Assembly: GCA_029339195.1 (NCBI GenBank)
Contig: JAPTJF010000070.1
Span: forward strand, 62,001-126,000
Length of the DNA: 64,000 bases
Source of the DNA: Micractinium sp. NFX-FRZ
Lineage: Eukaryota > Chlorophyta > Trebouxiophyceae > Chlorellales > Chlorellaceae
Direction: 5' to 3'
Below are positions 31,574-44,100 of the stretch, piece after piece; the stretch's first letter is position 1; every line of letters starts with the position of its first letter. A program made the translations under genes and the position numbers. The notes beneath the pieces are model-generated. The model did not search any database, had not been told where the DNA came from, and saw only the letters and a list, made by a program, of their open reading frames with translations.

Positions 31574-31718
31574 GCTTGCCAACTGGTGACACCATGCTGC
31601 AGTGCTCTCAGCCCGGTCACCTTTTGTTGGCAGGTCAGCACAGGCACACGCCTTCCTGCCCCCCCCCAGCCATGTTGTCTGCCCATGCATGCCCCTTTCG
31701 GTCACCAATGCGGCGGTC

Positions 31719-31723
31719 TGTAA
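31719..31723 (+). promoter_or_regulatory. Polyadenylation signal TGTAA (GTF3C5)
   Basis: Same-strand TGTAA, 146 bp after the GTF3C5 stop. Confidence 0.5.
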
Positions 31724-32274
31724 CTTGTTGCATGGGTACTGCTGGCTGGAGGCGAGGCCCAGTCACAGGCAACGGGCGGCTGCTGCCGCAGGAGCTCGAG
31801 CACCCCTGCCTGAGGCAGGTGCCACCTGGGAGGATCAGAGGGCCGGTTTACAGGGGGCTTTCTTCATATAGCGCAAGGTTAGCTAAGGAAGGAGTACACT
31901 GAGTGTTGAGGGCATGGAGGTCTGTAGCGCGCACTGCATGCATTATGTAGCGCTGTTCAGTGGCTTATTCGCGGTGATGGCTTGGTGGCGTGAGCAGGGA
32001 GCGCTGTGATAGCAGGGGCCAAGGGGAGTGCACGGGGACAGGCGTGCATATGTGGGGAACAGGCAGCGCAGAAGGGTCGGCATGAGAGTGTGGGGGGGAC
32101 AGCAGTGCTAAGCAGTACGGGACAGAGTCATTATGGCACGAGCCAAGGGGCAGAAAGTGAGAAGCAAAGCCCGAGTGGGTGCTGTTGTGTAGCAGTTGTG
32201 TGAGCCAAGCAGCACCAGGGGCAGTGCCACAGTGGGTGCGCATGCATGCCACTACTGGCCACTACTCTGGAGGA
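31724..32274. other. Intergenic region between convergent genes
   Basis: About 550 bp of 3' flanking sequence. GGAGGATCAGAGGGCCG (31829-31845) recurs at 32269-32285, where it covers the stop codon of the next gene. No gene recognised. Confidence 0.4.
31848..31852 (-). promoter_or_regulatory. Possible TGTAA polyadenylation signal (secreted protein gene)
   Basis: Minus-strand TGTAA 423 bp beyond the stop at 32275. Confidence 0.35.
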
Positions 32275-35200
32275 TCAGAGGGCCGCACTTGTGCGCAGCA
32301 CTGAGATGCTGCGGCCCGAGGCGGCCGCCAGGTACAGGCCGCCGCCTGTGGGCGGTACCAGGAGGTCGACTGCGTCAGCGGGCTGGGCGCCCCAGGGCGT
32401 GCCCAGCTGCGCCCACTGCTCCCTGGGCTGCCTGGCGAATGCATACAGGGCGACGGCAGGCGCGAGAGCGAACTGGGGCTGCGAGAGGAAGGCCACTACA
32501 GGCAGGCTGCTGGAGGGGTTGACGGCGATGGCGTAAGAGGCGCACGTGCCCTCGCCAAAAGGCTCCCCTGTGTCTATCCAGTACGGGTATCCCGGGTCCC
32601 AATGCATCACCGCCACCAGGCGCTCGGTCCGGTCGTAGAACGCATACGCCACGTACACGACGCCGGCTGCAGACACGGCCAGCTGCGGCGTGAAGCGGGT
32701 GTCGGTGCCGCCCAGCTGGGGGGGCGAGAAGTAGGGGTCACCCACGGGTTGCCAGGCGGGCATGGCGGAGAGGGACGACCAGCGGCGCACACTCAGCCGG
32801 TTGCCCTCGCCCCGCTCGTTCTCTAGGTCTGTGGGTGGGTGGGGATGTGGGGCGAGAATGAGGTGGGGTTGGGCTGATCAGGCCAGGGTGAGGCTCAGGG
32901 CCCATGCACAGCACAGCATCCCCAACCCCGCCAACCCCAATCAGTTGCAACCCGCCACCCCCTCCGCGCCCTTGCCCGCCCGCCCCACCTCCAAACGTCA
33001 CCACGGGGCCGCTGCCGCCCATGCCGAGAGCTGCATCGTCAGTCGCATGTGGCGACACCGCGCCGCCCCCCACCTGAGCCCACCCCGCCTGGGCCTCCCT
33101 CCACTCCCACAGCACAGCCTGGCTGGCGTTGCTGTTGAGCAGCAGGAAGGGGCGGTCGGTGACATCCAAGCCTAGCTGAAGCCCCAAAGTGACTGTCGAG
33201 CTGCCTTGCACGCCGGCAGCACCCCCCAGAGCCTCCCACTGCTGGCCGCCCAGCGCCAGGCGGTGCACCGCACTGCGGTACGTGGTGTTGCGCCTGCGGG
33301 GGTGGGGCAGGGGTGGAGAGCGTGAGGAGGAGGCACGGCGGGCCTGCAAGGCTGTCCAGCACCGCGGGGGCGAGCCGTGCGCCTGCACTGCTCCTGCACC
33401 CCAGTGTTCCAGCCCGCACTTTCTGAGCTGTAACATGTGCTTCGCCATGCGCACACGCATCCTATCACTTTTGAGGACATCATATTCCCCAGGCTCACCC
33501 GCTGCCAGTTGTAGTTGTTTCGGCAGCATAGAGGGTGCCCTTTGGCGTGACCTGCAAGTCGAGGTGCCTGCACGGGAGATGCGCAGCCATGAAGTCAAAC
33601 ACTGTCAGCCAATAAAACCTAGCAAGGGAGGCAGTTGGGCAGGGCAGCATGAGGGGCACAGGCAGCGGCAACGGATACCGCGACAGCAGCCAAGCGAGCC
33701 GCCGCCACGTGCAGGAAGCAGGCAGGGCAGGGTTCTGTCCAGGGGTTGCCGGCTGGGCGCGCTGCTGCGCTCACCGCACATTGCCGCCCGGCAGGCCCGC
33801 CGTCGGCTGCGCAACCCATCCACTGCTGCTGCCGGCTGCACTTGAGTTGTACTTCCAGACAGCCATGCTGGCCTGCTGGCTGCCGTCAGCTTCAGAGTAA
33901 GCAAGGAAGCTGCAGGTTGGGGGGGGCGTGAGCGCCAGAGTGGCGGCACCAAGGAGGGGGCGTCAGCCTTAGTCAGCCAGTATGGAGCCGCGATCTTGCT
34001 GCCTGCATTGACGAAGCAGCCTCCGGCCAGCCAAAGAGGGCGGTGCAACCATTGGCAGGCAGCAAGCGCGGCGGCACAGTGCAGCCAGGTTGGGTTGCTC
34101 ACAGCGCGCCGTCCCCGCTGCGCCTCAGCTTGATCTCCAGGGCTCCGCTGCTGGCCGTGGTGATGGTGCCACCTCCCACAGCAGTCCAAGGCAGGGGAGG
34201 CGGCGGGGCGGGCGGGGAAGGAGGTGGGGGCGGAGGTGGAGGCAGGGGTGGCGGCGGGGGTGAGGAGGGCTCCGGCGGAGCTGGGGGTGACGGCGGGGCG
34301 GGTGGCGGGGACGGCGGCTGGGGCGGCCTGCAGCAGGAGGTAGGGGCTTGTGATTTTGGGAAGGCATGGGAAAGTACCACGACATGCACGCTGTCCCTGC
34401 AGGGCGGCAGCATCGTGCCGCAGCGGGGGGAGGCAGTGTGCCCCAGGGCCAGCTGCCTCGGGCGCTAATGGCTGGCTGGGCGCACCGGGGGGGAGGCGAG
34501 GGGAGAGGCGGCGCAGGTGGCGGCGGGCGGGGAGGCGGGGGAGGCAATGGGCGGGGAGGAGGCGGCCTGCGTTGCATGGTAACAGTAGGCGCCGGGCGAG
34601 GGCAAGTGGTGCAAGACCAGCAGGGGCAGAGGGGTGCCCCTCAGGGCCGCGCCCGAAAGATCCCAGCTGGCTTCTTGGCTTGCATGCCTGGGTCGTGCGA
34701 CTTGGCGGGGGCAGCAGCAGCAGCAGCAGCTGGGCAGCGAGCTGCGAGTGCAAGGGTTCAGGCCGACACCCCGACATGCACCCGCAGGCACAGTAGCCCT
34801 GGCATGCCCTGGTGCCCGCTGACCTGGGCGGGGGCGGGGTGGGCGGCGGACGTGGGGGCAATCGGTGTGGTGGTGGCGATTGCACTAGCAACCGCAGCGG
34901 CGGCGGCGGTCGCACTGGCGTCCCCTTGGACGGTGGCGCCGGCCGCAGGGGTCTGCAGCAGGGGCCCGTGGGCAGCAGAGACTGAAGCTTCAGCAGGCAG
35001 ATACACTGACCGCGTCAGGCTACGGTTGCAGCCGGGTGCACTGTGCGCATGCCAAAGCTGCTGGGCCGCCCACCTGCGAACAGGCGGCGGCGGTGTTGGC
35101 CGCTTGGGGCCTGCCTGCAGCAAAAGGCGGCGCCTGCTCTCCAGCAATTGCCGGGCACGCAGGTCGTGGGCGGTGTGCGCGCCGCTGCTGCCTGGCGGGT

Positions 35201-35542
35201 AGCTGCCGGCAGCAGCGCAGCAGAGGAGGAGGCCAGCAGATCCTGCAGGTGAGCCATGCACATGATATTTTTCTGACACGATTGACCAGCAGCTGTCAAT
35301 GCACGAAGCTGCCCGCAACAACAACCATGCTGCATAGCAAACGGAGACCGGTGGCGGTGGCACTGGCGTGGTGCCGCCTGCCCCCCAGGTAGGCGGCCTC
35401 GAGTTTTGCAGCAGTTTTGCCGCCTCACCCCGCGCACTGCTCACAATCTACCGTTCACACCTGGCTGGTCAGGTCACCCACCCAGGAGGAGGAGCAGCAG
35501 GAGCCGCGGAGGCGCAAGTGTGGACCATCGACATCGGGCCAT
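32275..35542 (-). CDS. Secreted proline-rich protein with putative beta-propeller C-terminus
   Basis: Exons supported by phase: 35542-35482, 35242-34824, 34327-34103, 33909-33775, 33567-33499, 33293-32989 and 32828-32275. One further exon between 34824 and 34327 is needed to restore phase; a candidate starts near 34575 (AASSPPIASPASPP) but I could not close the model. ATG at 35542 begins MARCRWSTLAPPRLLLLLLL, a clear signal peptide. A Pro/Ser-rich spacer (PPSPPAPPPP style, as in volvocine and chlorella wall glycoproteins) leads to about 350 residues with recurring W-x-x-(L/V/P)-G motifs: WTAVGGG, WEALGG, WAQVGGG, WQPVGD, WAQLG. Spaced about 50-60 residues apart and flanked by beta-strand-like sequence, they suggest propeller blades. 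The role is probably in the wall or extracellular matrix; function is inferred. Confidence 0.68.
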
Positions 35543-36726
35543 TTGCGTCCGGTGTGGCACTTCCACAGACTTGATTGCAGGTTATGCTCTCCAGACGTAA
35601 TCAGGACGCGTTTGACGAGGCAGCGGGTGCACTGAGAGCCACAGGTCCGGGCGTCCCCCGGGCGGGTGTCTGCCGCTAATCCCCAGCGTCTATTAAATGC
35701 GTGTCATACTGATGTGTTCAGCCATAAGCACCAATCGAGCTTTGTGGGGCGAGTGTCACCGGCAGCTGCCAGCGAACGTGCAGCGGACCAGGTGCTCTCC
35801 CTTCGCAGCCCTGGTTTAGAATCCTGTTGAGGACGATGGCAAGCGTGCGCCAGAAAATTCCATGCGGGCAGGCTGGCCGTTGAGGGGGCACTTGGCCGGA
35901 CGGCCAGCCTGGCAGGCGCCGGTTCAGCTGTCCGCAGGAGATGTCTGGTGTAACCGATCCCCCAACCCCCTTCCTCCCCTCACCTCTCCCATCCCAGGGC
36001 CTGTCTAAGCTCATCATTAGTATGCACATCTTTATTCAATCCTGCCACTGACCACGCTGCCACGCAGCGCCGCAGGCATGCCGGGCAGGCCGCGGCGGCC
36101 ATCGAGGGTGACAGTATCCTAATAAGGTGTGCGTCATTGGGCCTATGCTCTCTTAGTCTGTCGTACCCAGCCCTAGTACTCATGTTTAGGAGCAAGCTCC
36201 GGAAAGGACAGCCCCAGGGGCAGCCGCAGCGGCGTGGCCCCTGCCTCTCACCCAGATGTTTGCGGCTGCCGGCGGCACCGGTGGTGACGGCCACTCCGCC
36301 TGGCCAGCAGCAACCCCCTCAAGCACACTTGGCTGCAGGATGGCTGCTGCTCTCACCTATACACGGAAGCTCAGTGTGGTGACTGGCACGCTGAAACGTG
36401 TGGCGGAGGGCCATATCCCTGTTGCACTGTTCCTGCGGTACTGGTACCATGCCTGCCGTCCGCAAGGTCTCCCTGAGGTCCACCGCCCTTACCATGCAGC
36501 GCGCCCTTTGCTGCTGACGTTAGGAAAGTGCCAGGCGGCAAGGTAAGGGCCGAAGAAGCGTCCCAGGCGGGGCATCCCAGGCGGGGCATGCCGCCGCTGC
36601 CTAACAACAGCGCAGCGCAGCACAGCAGGCAGAGCCAACTTGAGCGAGCCGCTTTGTGCTTTGCTCTCATGGCGTAGCGCGATCATTAAGTTCAGTGCAA
36701 GTTTCGAGGACGCAGGAGAGAGCAAA
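35543..36726. other. Long divergent intergenic region
   Basis: About 1.2 kb between two divergent start codons. A 12-bp tandem (CCCAGGCGGGGCAT) occurs near 36560-36590. No tRNA cloverleaf, transposon end or coding segment was recognised. Confidence 0.4.
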
Positions 36727-39044
36727 ATGCCCGCCGTCAGGAAACCAAAGACCGTCTGCCTCAAATGCCAGCGCCCCCAAGGCGTCCGTGCCGACTGCTC
36801 TGAGAAGCACTTAGATGCGTGCTTCTTGCTGGCACCTGCTGTCGGGCCGGCAGCCCAGCAGGGCGCTGGGGAGCGCCCCGACGCTGCCGCCGCCGCTGGC
36901 GACCGCGTGCTTGTGCTGCGGGCGGAGGCGGGCAAGGTGAGCGTCTGCTGCTGCTCGCTCTCACACGCCAAGGAGCTAGGCAGCAGAGGGTTACTGTGCA
37001 ACATGTGCTCAAGCTGCCGAGCGGTGCGGCTGCTCTGCCCTGGATGGTCCTGACGACCGCTGTTCCGTTGTTAATCCAACCGTGCCACCTGCTTCGTGCC
37101 ACCTGCCCCTGCCTTCTGCCCACCCCGCAGTTCTACTCACTGACCATCCTGGCCCGCCCCGACGCCACCTTCCGCCACCTGCACAAGCTGCTGCTGCGCT
37201 GCTGGATGGACTGCGGGTGCGGGCACCTGTGGGGCTTCCGCCGACTGGAGGCGCCGGCGCCCGGACCCTGGCCCAAGCGCGTGGAGGTGCGGGGCCTGAC
37301 GGCGCCCGGGGGCTGCGTCTTGACAAACACAGTGGGTTGCTACGCCATGCCAGAAACGGGTGTGCTTGCAGGGGGCCTCGCACCTCCTTCTCCAGCGTAT
37401 TTTCCAGCCATCAATGAAATCAAAACCCACCGCAGGTGTGTTTCTGCCCCCACCCCACCCTGAACACCTTAAACTTCCTATCCCCCCCGGCCCCGGCAGG
37501 CCGTCAAGCAGTCCTCCCACGACGAGCTGAGCGTGCTGCAGCTGCAGGGGGAGCGGCTGAGCTACTTTTACGATATGGGGACCACCAGCACCTGCACGAT
37601 CGAGGTGTGGGCACACAGGGCTGCCGGTTCAGGCGCACTGCTGTCATCGACTGGGGGCTGCTGCAGCTGCAAAGGGTCCCTTGTGTTGTTGTGGCGCTGG
37701 GCTGCGGCCCGACACGCCTGGCTGGGCACAATGTGCTCGACAATGCCACTGCCGGCTCTCATGCGTGCGCACGTTGCCTGGCCCGCAGGTGCGGCGGCTG
37801 GATGGCCGGCTGAGCGCCGCGGGCGCGGAGTGGCTGGGCAGCAGCAAGCTGGCGGTGGCGCTACGCAACGAACACCCCTCGTGTGAGCACCGGATGGGCA
37901 GGCAGCGGTGCCAGGCTTAACACTGTTGCCATTGGTGCTGGCTTGTGCTGCACCTTCTCTTGGCCTCCTTCAGTGCTGGCACGACTGTGGCCCACCCCCC
38001 TGTTTCTGGGTTGCCCACTGACTGCTTCCTTGCTTGCTTGCCACTCGCCCGGTGCAGCAACCGGGCCACGTTGCGCTTGCGGCGGGCCCATGCGGTACCG
38101 GGGTGAGTGAGCCTGCCCCGTGCCCACACGTCTCCCCAAGGCCTGCTTGCTTGCCAGCTTGGCACGCGGGGCTGGCTGGCTGCTGTAGCGCATTCAGCTG
38201 CCCGCCTGCTTCCTGGCGCTTGCCAAATTGTGTGTTGGAGCTGTGCTGCACTGTGCTGTGCTGCGCTGTGCTGTGCTGTGCTATGTTGTGCTGTGCCCAC
38301 ATTGGCAGCGTGGGTGCCGCCCTCCCACCTTCTTATGCCAGCCCTGCCTGCTCCCCTCCCACCGCTGTGCTGCCACCCCTGCCCATGTGCGCCCGTGTGC
38401 AGCATGCGGCGCCTTTTGCAGCCTGCGCTGCGGCGCGCGGGGCCTGCGCGCTCCCGATGACCTGCGGCGCGTGTGGAACAGCCCCCGCATGGGTGAGCGC
38501 AACCATGGAGCGAAGGGAGGGAGGCAGGGCAGGGCAGGAGGGAGGGCAGGATGGCAGAAAGCGGGGCGCTGGCTTTAGAGCCCATGTCTAAGCTGGTACC
38601 TCCAAAATTTGCCAGGTGGATCAAAGTGGTCAACCCCTCTGCGTGGCTGCACATGTCCTGCGCCCCCTCCGCCGTGCCTGCTCATCTCCCTGCTTGCTGC
38701 GCCTGCCCACGCACTGTCCAGGCTGCTGCGGGTACGACGGGCCCGACGATATCACGCCAGAGAGCTTCTGGCCGCAAGAGGTTAGGCAAGAGGCATGGCC
38801 TCAGCACTTGTAACCTTGCAGTTTCGGCCAAAGTGTTTGCAGTTGCGGCGCCCTTGCACTTCCGGCCAAAATCTCCGCAGCTGCAACGCTGCGTATGGGC
38901 CTGCAAAGGGCTCAAGTGGCATGCCACAACGTACAGCGCGGTGCCGCCTGCCTGCCCGCCCGCCCTCCGAGCCGCTCCGCCCTGCCGTGCCCGCCTTGTC
39001 CCATGCTGTTGCAGGAGGCGCCGGAGCCGCCTCCCTGTGACAGC

Positions 39045-39075
<31 letters not shown>

Positions 39076-39265
39076 GGGAGGAGGAGGAGGAGGAGGAGTT
39101 TTGCGGGTTTTATGATGACTATGAGTCTAGCCTGGAGGCAGCCTTCAGGCGGTGGGCACGCCGGGAGCGGGCGGCGCGGAGGCAGCGGCAGGAGGAGCAG
39201 GAGCAGGGGGCGGGGCAGGAGGCTGCTGGCGTGGGGGCGCAGCATGCACAGCAGCCGCCGCCTGG

Positions 39266-39302
<37 letters not shown>

Positions 39303-40482
39303 GAGGAGGGCAGGCAGTCACTGCCCTCAGGCCGACGGCTCCCCTCACGGGGTGCTGGGTCACGGCAGCACCCGCTGGCAGCGGCGCCAGCGGTGGCCGC
39401 TGCTGCCGGCGCCCAGCAGCAGCATGCAGGCCAGGTGCCTGCCGACGGCCTGCTGCATTTGGAGCCCCCGGGTGGCAGGGCATGGGATGACGAGGGCGAA
39501 TGGAGCGACAGCAGCCTCTCGTTGGAGCAGGGCGCCAGCAAGCGCAGGTGGGGTGTGTCAGGAGGGAAGGCAGCAAAAAGCAAGCTGCTTGCCGCTACTG
39601 CCTGCCCGCCTGTCTGCCCGCCTGCCTGCCTGCCCGTACTGCCTGCCTGCCTGCCCGCCTGCCTGGCGGCCTGCCCGCCTGCCCGCCTGCCTGCCTGCCT
39701 GCCTGCCCGCCTGCCTGCGTGCCTGCCTGCCTGCCTTTGAACATGCTGCAGGCTGTATTTGTATGCACTCGAGTGTTAGCTGCCCTGACGGCCCTCCTCA
39801 CCCCGCCTGCGTGCCCCTCGTGCGCCACCGCAGGCGGCGGGCTGCCGAGGAGGACCATGAGGAGGAGGCCGAGGAGGAGGTGGAGGAGGAGCCGGAGGAG
39901 GAGGCTGAGGAGGAGGCCGGTGGGTTGGAGGCCGCCTGGGCGGAGCAGGAGGAGCAGCAGGAAGGATTTGCTCTGGCGGTCGAGGCCTCTGACGCCTGCC
40001 ACCCCCCCACGACGCTGTCCCACCGCTTTGGCAACAACTCTCGGTTCTATGCCGCTGTCATGGCCACGCGTGCTGCCAACCTGGCAGCTGGCATCCCCCC
40101 AGACCCCTTCAACTCCACAGCCATCAACTCAGAGGTGCTGCGGCAGCAGCACGCGCTGGCGCAGCAGCCAGGCTACCTGGTGCAGTTGGAGGCAGACTTC
40201 TGCCACGCCATTGTGCACGACGCCCGGCTGCGAGCAGCGGCGGGGCTGCCCAGCAGCATCCTGCCCGCCGAGGAGCAGCTGGGGCTGGCCATGGCCCAGC
40301 AGATGGCGGCGATGTGCGCCCCCAGCCAGCAGCAGCTGCAGTGGCAGCAGCTGCTGGAGCAGGACTGGCAGCAGGAGCAGCGGAAGCGGGAGGAGTGCCA
40401 GCAGAGGGTGCGGGAGTGGGAGCAGCGTCAGGCGCAGCGGCAGCAGGCGCGGCAGGTGCAGCGGCGCCAGCAGCAGCGGTGA
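36727..40482 (+). CDS. pRiA4b ORF3-like domain protein with zinc ribbons and acidic tail
   Basis: Nine exons: 36727-36936, 37131-37286 (or to 37331), 37500-37604, 37789-37882, 38058-38102, 38403-38492, 38722-38780, 39015-39547 and 39834-40482, giving 646 or 661 aa. Both exon 2 ends are in phase. It opens with a Cys pair motif (CLKCQRPQGVRADC). Then comes a domain with FRHLHKLLLRCWMDCGCGHL and LQLQGERLSYFYDMGTTSTC, matching the LxYxYDFG signature of the plasmid pRiA4b ORF3/IS1096-like family known mainly from bacteria and archaea. CACGG and CGAFCSLRC follow as zinc-ribbon-like pairs. The second half is lineage-type sequence: Asp and Glu runs, polyGln, then a Gln/Arg-rich helical tail. Function of the family is unknown. 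Confidence 0.78.
39597..39738 (+). repeat. CCTG/CCCG tetranucleotide repeat in intron 8
   Basis: About 140 bp built from GCCTGCCC and CCTGCCTG units with minor breaks, between exons 8 and 9 of the zinc-ribbon gene. Confidence 0.9.
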
Positions 40483-40611
40483 CCCCCACAGGGGTACCTT
40501 TTGACACCCTGTTTTCCTTTTGGATTGACGTTTGAAGTCAGCAACATATACAGTAGCGACACACCGGCATGACCTAGACCACCTTGTTCTGTTGCATTGC
40601 ATTCCTGGGGG

Positions 40612-40616
40612 TGTAA
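40612..40616 (+). promoter_or_regulatory. Polyadenylation signal TGTAA (zinc-ribbon gene)
   Basis: Same-strand TGTAA, 130 bp after the stop at 40482. Confidence 0.55.
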
Positions 40617-40873
40617 GCGTCACCGCAAGTGTCTTGTCTTTCGGATGCAAGCCAGGCAGGACAGCAAGGGCAAGGCAGAGTGGGGTAAAGGGAGGAGTAG
40701 CAGCGAGGCAAAAGGAGGGGGCGCCGACAAAAAAAGGAGCCCAGAAGGGGCACAAGGGGTGCAGTGCAATGAAATCAAGGGCAGGGAAAACGGCAAAAAA
40801 CAAAACCACGATGGAGGGCAGGAATGAAATCAGGGCATTCGTTGTGTTGTAGGTGGCGAAGCGGGGCAGGGAT

Positions 40874-40986
40874 GGCGTGCAGCCTGTTGTAGCAGAGGCG
40901 GCAGGCAGGCAGCGAGGGTGTGCAACCTGCGTCAGCAGAGGCGGCAGGCAGCAAGTAGCAGCGAGGGCGTGCAATCTGTTGTAGGC
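40874..40986. repeat. Imperfect tandem repeat in 3' flank of ABHD18-like gene
   Basis: Units contain CAGAGGCGGCAGGCA, then a GCGAGGGYGTGCAAYCTG-type block, repeated two to three times with drift. They lie just past the hydrolase stop (41154), probably in its 3' UTR. Confidence 0.75.
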
Positions 40987-41153
40987 CTGGTCAGTGTACT
41001 TTAGGGAGAGTGCATGGGGAAGAGTCCAGCTGCCACCTGCATGGCTGAGCTGCCAGGCCTCGCCTGAAGCTGGCAGGTAGCAGTCCTGGTGGTTCCAATC
41101 AACGCCCGGGGCGCCGTCGCTGTTGTGGGCCTGCGCCAGCGGCTGCGCACTAC

Positions 41154-44100
41154 TCATGCACTGGCCGCCGCGGGCTGCACCAGCGGCGGGGGCTGCGCCA
41201 GCTTTGCCAGCGAGTCCACCACGGCTCGGCGGAAGGCGTCGTGATGCAGCAGGAAGCTGGTGACGTGGCCGCCGGGCACCCACCTGCGGGAGTCACGAGG
41301 GGTGGCAGCGCTACGCTTGGTGGTGTGGTGCAGGGCAGGGCACAGCGTGGCCAGCATGACAGGCTAGCACACGCTGTCCTGCCAGCATGACAGGCTAGCA
41401 CACTCTGTCCTGCCCACCCCAGAAGAGGCAGCAGCAGGGTGAGGATGCGAGGCCGCTGTTGGTGCAACACTTTGCAAGCATGTGACGTGCCGCGGCAGCA
41501 TGCACAGCACCGTGCTTGTAGGGTCAGAAGATCCACACCCATCACACCCACCTCACCTGACTTCGCTGCCCTCCAGGTGCTGCTGCAGCTCCAGCACATC
41601 CTGGGGTGACACGTAGGCGTCCTGCTGCGCCCCCACAATCACCGCCGCATCCGTGCGCTGCGGCCTGCGGGCAGCGGGGGTGCAGGAGGAGGCGCATGTG
41701 TTGAGTTGGGCTGTGAGAATCGTCCTGAGGGACAAATCAAGGCACCCTGCTGTGCACCCTGCTGGGCACCCTGCTGTGCACCCACAAATCGCAGCTGCAG
41801 CCTTGGGCATGCGCGGCATACCCAGGGTGGCGGGTGAGGGGCGGGCGGTGCCAGAGCCATGTTTGACGTCACAAGCCACGCAGGCGCCCTCGGCCTCGCC
41901 CCGCCCCAGCCGCCCCTGCTCTCCTCGCTCCTCCTCACCCATCCCGCCCCAGAAGGCAGAGCCTGGCGTATGCCTCGGGCAGCCGCTGCATGCAGCTGGT
42001 GCACCGGGCCCTCTCCCTGCCGCCTCCCCTGGGGCCCCCTGCACCCAGCATCAACCAAACTCCTCTCACTTGGGGAAGCGAGTGACGTCAGTGTATGTCT
42101 CCAGGACCGCATGCAGCCGCGCCACCGCCGCCTCATGCTGGTCGTCCTTCTCCAGACGCTCCACCTGACCAATCTGCGCCCGCAGCTCGCCGCTCACACG
42201 CTCCGCCCAGCGCCCAACCGCCTGCCACTGCCAAGAGCTGCCGCCGCCGCTGCCAGCGCCGCCGCTGCCGCTCGCGGGCTGCTCCGTGCCCCTGCCGCCG
42301 CCGCTGCTGCCGCCGGGATGCGCCACTGCCGCCGTCTCCGCCCGACTTGCCGCCTGCACGGCGCTTGCGTGCTGCGCCGCACGCACCTCTTGCGTGGCGG
42401 CGACTGCTGCAAACGCCGTTGCGCGCGCCTCTTCACGGCGCGCCTCGGCCTCCGCCTCGTCCCGCTGCTGCTGGGTGCGGGAGTCCACCCACCAGCGTGC
42501 GTGGCCCATTATGTCACTGCCCCGCCCAGCATGCTGCAGCGCCTCCAGTACCTTGGTCTCCTGACGCTGCAGGTCCGCCACTATCTGCAGGCAGTACAGC
42601 GGTACAGCGGTGGCGGTAATACAGGTGAGGCGGTGCGTGAATGGGGCACAGCAATCTCCCTGCCTGTCGCTGCAGGGCTGCCCGCTGGTTTGCGCGCAGT
42701 GCAGCAATGCAGGCAGCAATGCCGATGAGTCATGCGCTCGGAGCACAGGGCAGGTGCATTTGCAGAGCATAAAATGCTACTGACGCTGGAGGGCGACCAG
42801 TATCTACAGGCCGTACAGCAGGACAGGCGGCGGCATGACAGGTGGTGACCCCCAGCTAGCTGCACTCTCCGGAATTCTGGCCCCCACCTGCCCCCAGTTG
42901 GTGGCGTGGTAGAGCGCGCCGGAGCAGTAGGCGCCAGCCGCCGAGCGGGGAGACAGCAGGGGCGTGAGGGCCACGGGGCCGGGGTACATGGAGGCAACCA
43001 TGTTGGCGTGCACCCCGCCCATGCTCAGGCCGCACATGCCTGCAGGGTGCGGGGGCGTTGGTTAAGAGGTGGATAAACAATGGCTAAAGGTGGGGTGGGG
43101 CCAAGCGGAGGCGGGGAGACTCACGCTGGACAAGGGGAGCAAGGAGGGAAGCAAGCAATGCTGCCATGCCAGGCCGCCTGCCGTCTGCCTGCTGACTGCA
43201 CAGATGCCCCACACCTACCTACCACATACCCCGGCCAGGCCTTCCTGGCTGCATGGGACACATGCTGCACTGTTTCCCCAGTCCCCGCTCACCCAGGCGC
43301 TCGTGCCCCGCCTGCCCCAGCCAGTGCAGCAGCAGCAGGCTCTCCTCGATGGTGGCCCGCCCCAGCAGCAGCAGGTCGGAGACGTGCAGCAGCTTGGCGC
43401 CCTGTGCAGGTGACAGAAGGAAGGAAGGAAGGCAGGAAGTTGGTGCCAGGCTGGCGGGGCGGGGAGGCTGTGAGGCACCCTTGCAAGCTCCGCAAGCCAC
43501 ATGTGTGCCAGCCACGCCCTTGCCGTTTCTTGCGTACCGCCATCCCGCTGCCCACCCTGCTGCGGCTGGCTTGCCTGCTGGTAGTGCGGCTTGCGCTGGC
43601 CGTAGTACGGCGACTCCAGTGCCAGGGTGGCGATGCCCTGCTGGCAGGAGACGAGGAGGCGCGCGGCGGTCAGCAGGGTGGGCAGTATGAGTTTGGGCAG
43701 GCAGGCGGGCGGGCGGGACTGCCTTTTTGGGGAGGCTCAAGGAAGGCAGACAAGGCAAGCGGGCAGCAGGCAAGGGAAGCGCAGCAGGCAGCCAGGCAGG
43801 GCAGAAGACCGGGAGGGAAAGGACTGAGAGCCCCCCCCCCCCCGCCGGCATTTGTTCACACATGCCTTGCCCTCTCCGGGCCCCCCCCCCCCCCGCTTGC
43901 CTGCTGCACCAGCGGCAGCCCCAGGTGGGTGCGCCGCGTGTACCCGTGGTCCCCCGTGGCCGCCAGGTGGACCACGCAGGGGGCGCCCTCGGCCAGGCGG
44001 TCGGGCGCGATGAGCATGGCGTGGGCGGTGCGGCTCTCCACGGGCAGAGCGTCATACACCTGCGCGGAAGGGCGTATGGCGAGGGTTGTGCAAGGGAGGG

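Noticed and set aside
35015..35444. Start of the secreted protein at 35444
   Set aside because: The codon is GTG; an upstream exon at 35542 supplies an ATG and a clear signal peptide with matching phase.
35543..36726. tRNA or transposon in the long intergenic region
   Set aside because: No cloverleaf, terminal inverted repeats or target-site duplication could be seen.
38551..40482. Very long open frame (643 codons) on the plus strand
   Set aside because: Only its last part and exon 8 region are coding in the spliced model; the rest reads through introns and TGCC repeats. High GC content makes long stop-free frames common on both strands.
43827..43894. Runs of 14 or more C residues as a regulatory element
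   Set aside because: They lie in an intron and look like simple mononucleotide tracts; sequencing slippage is also possible.
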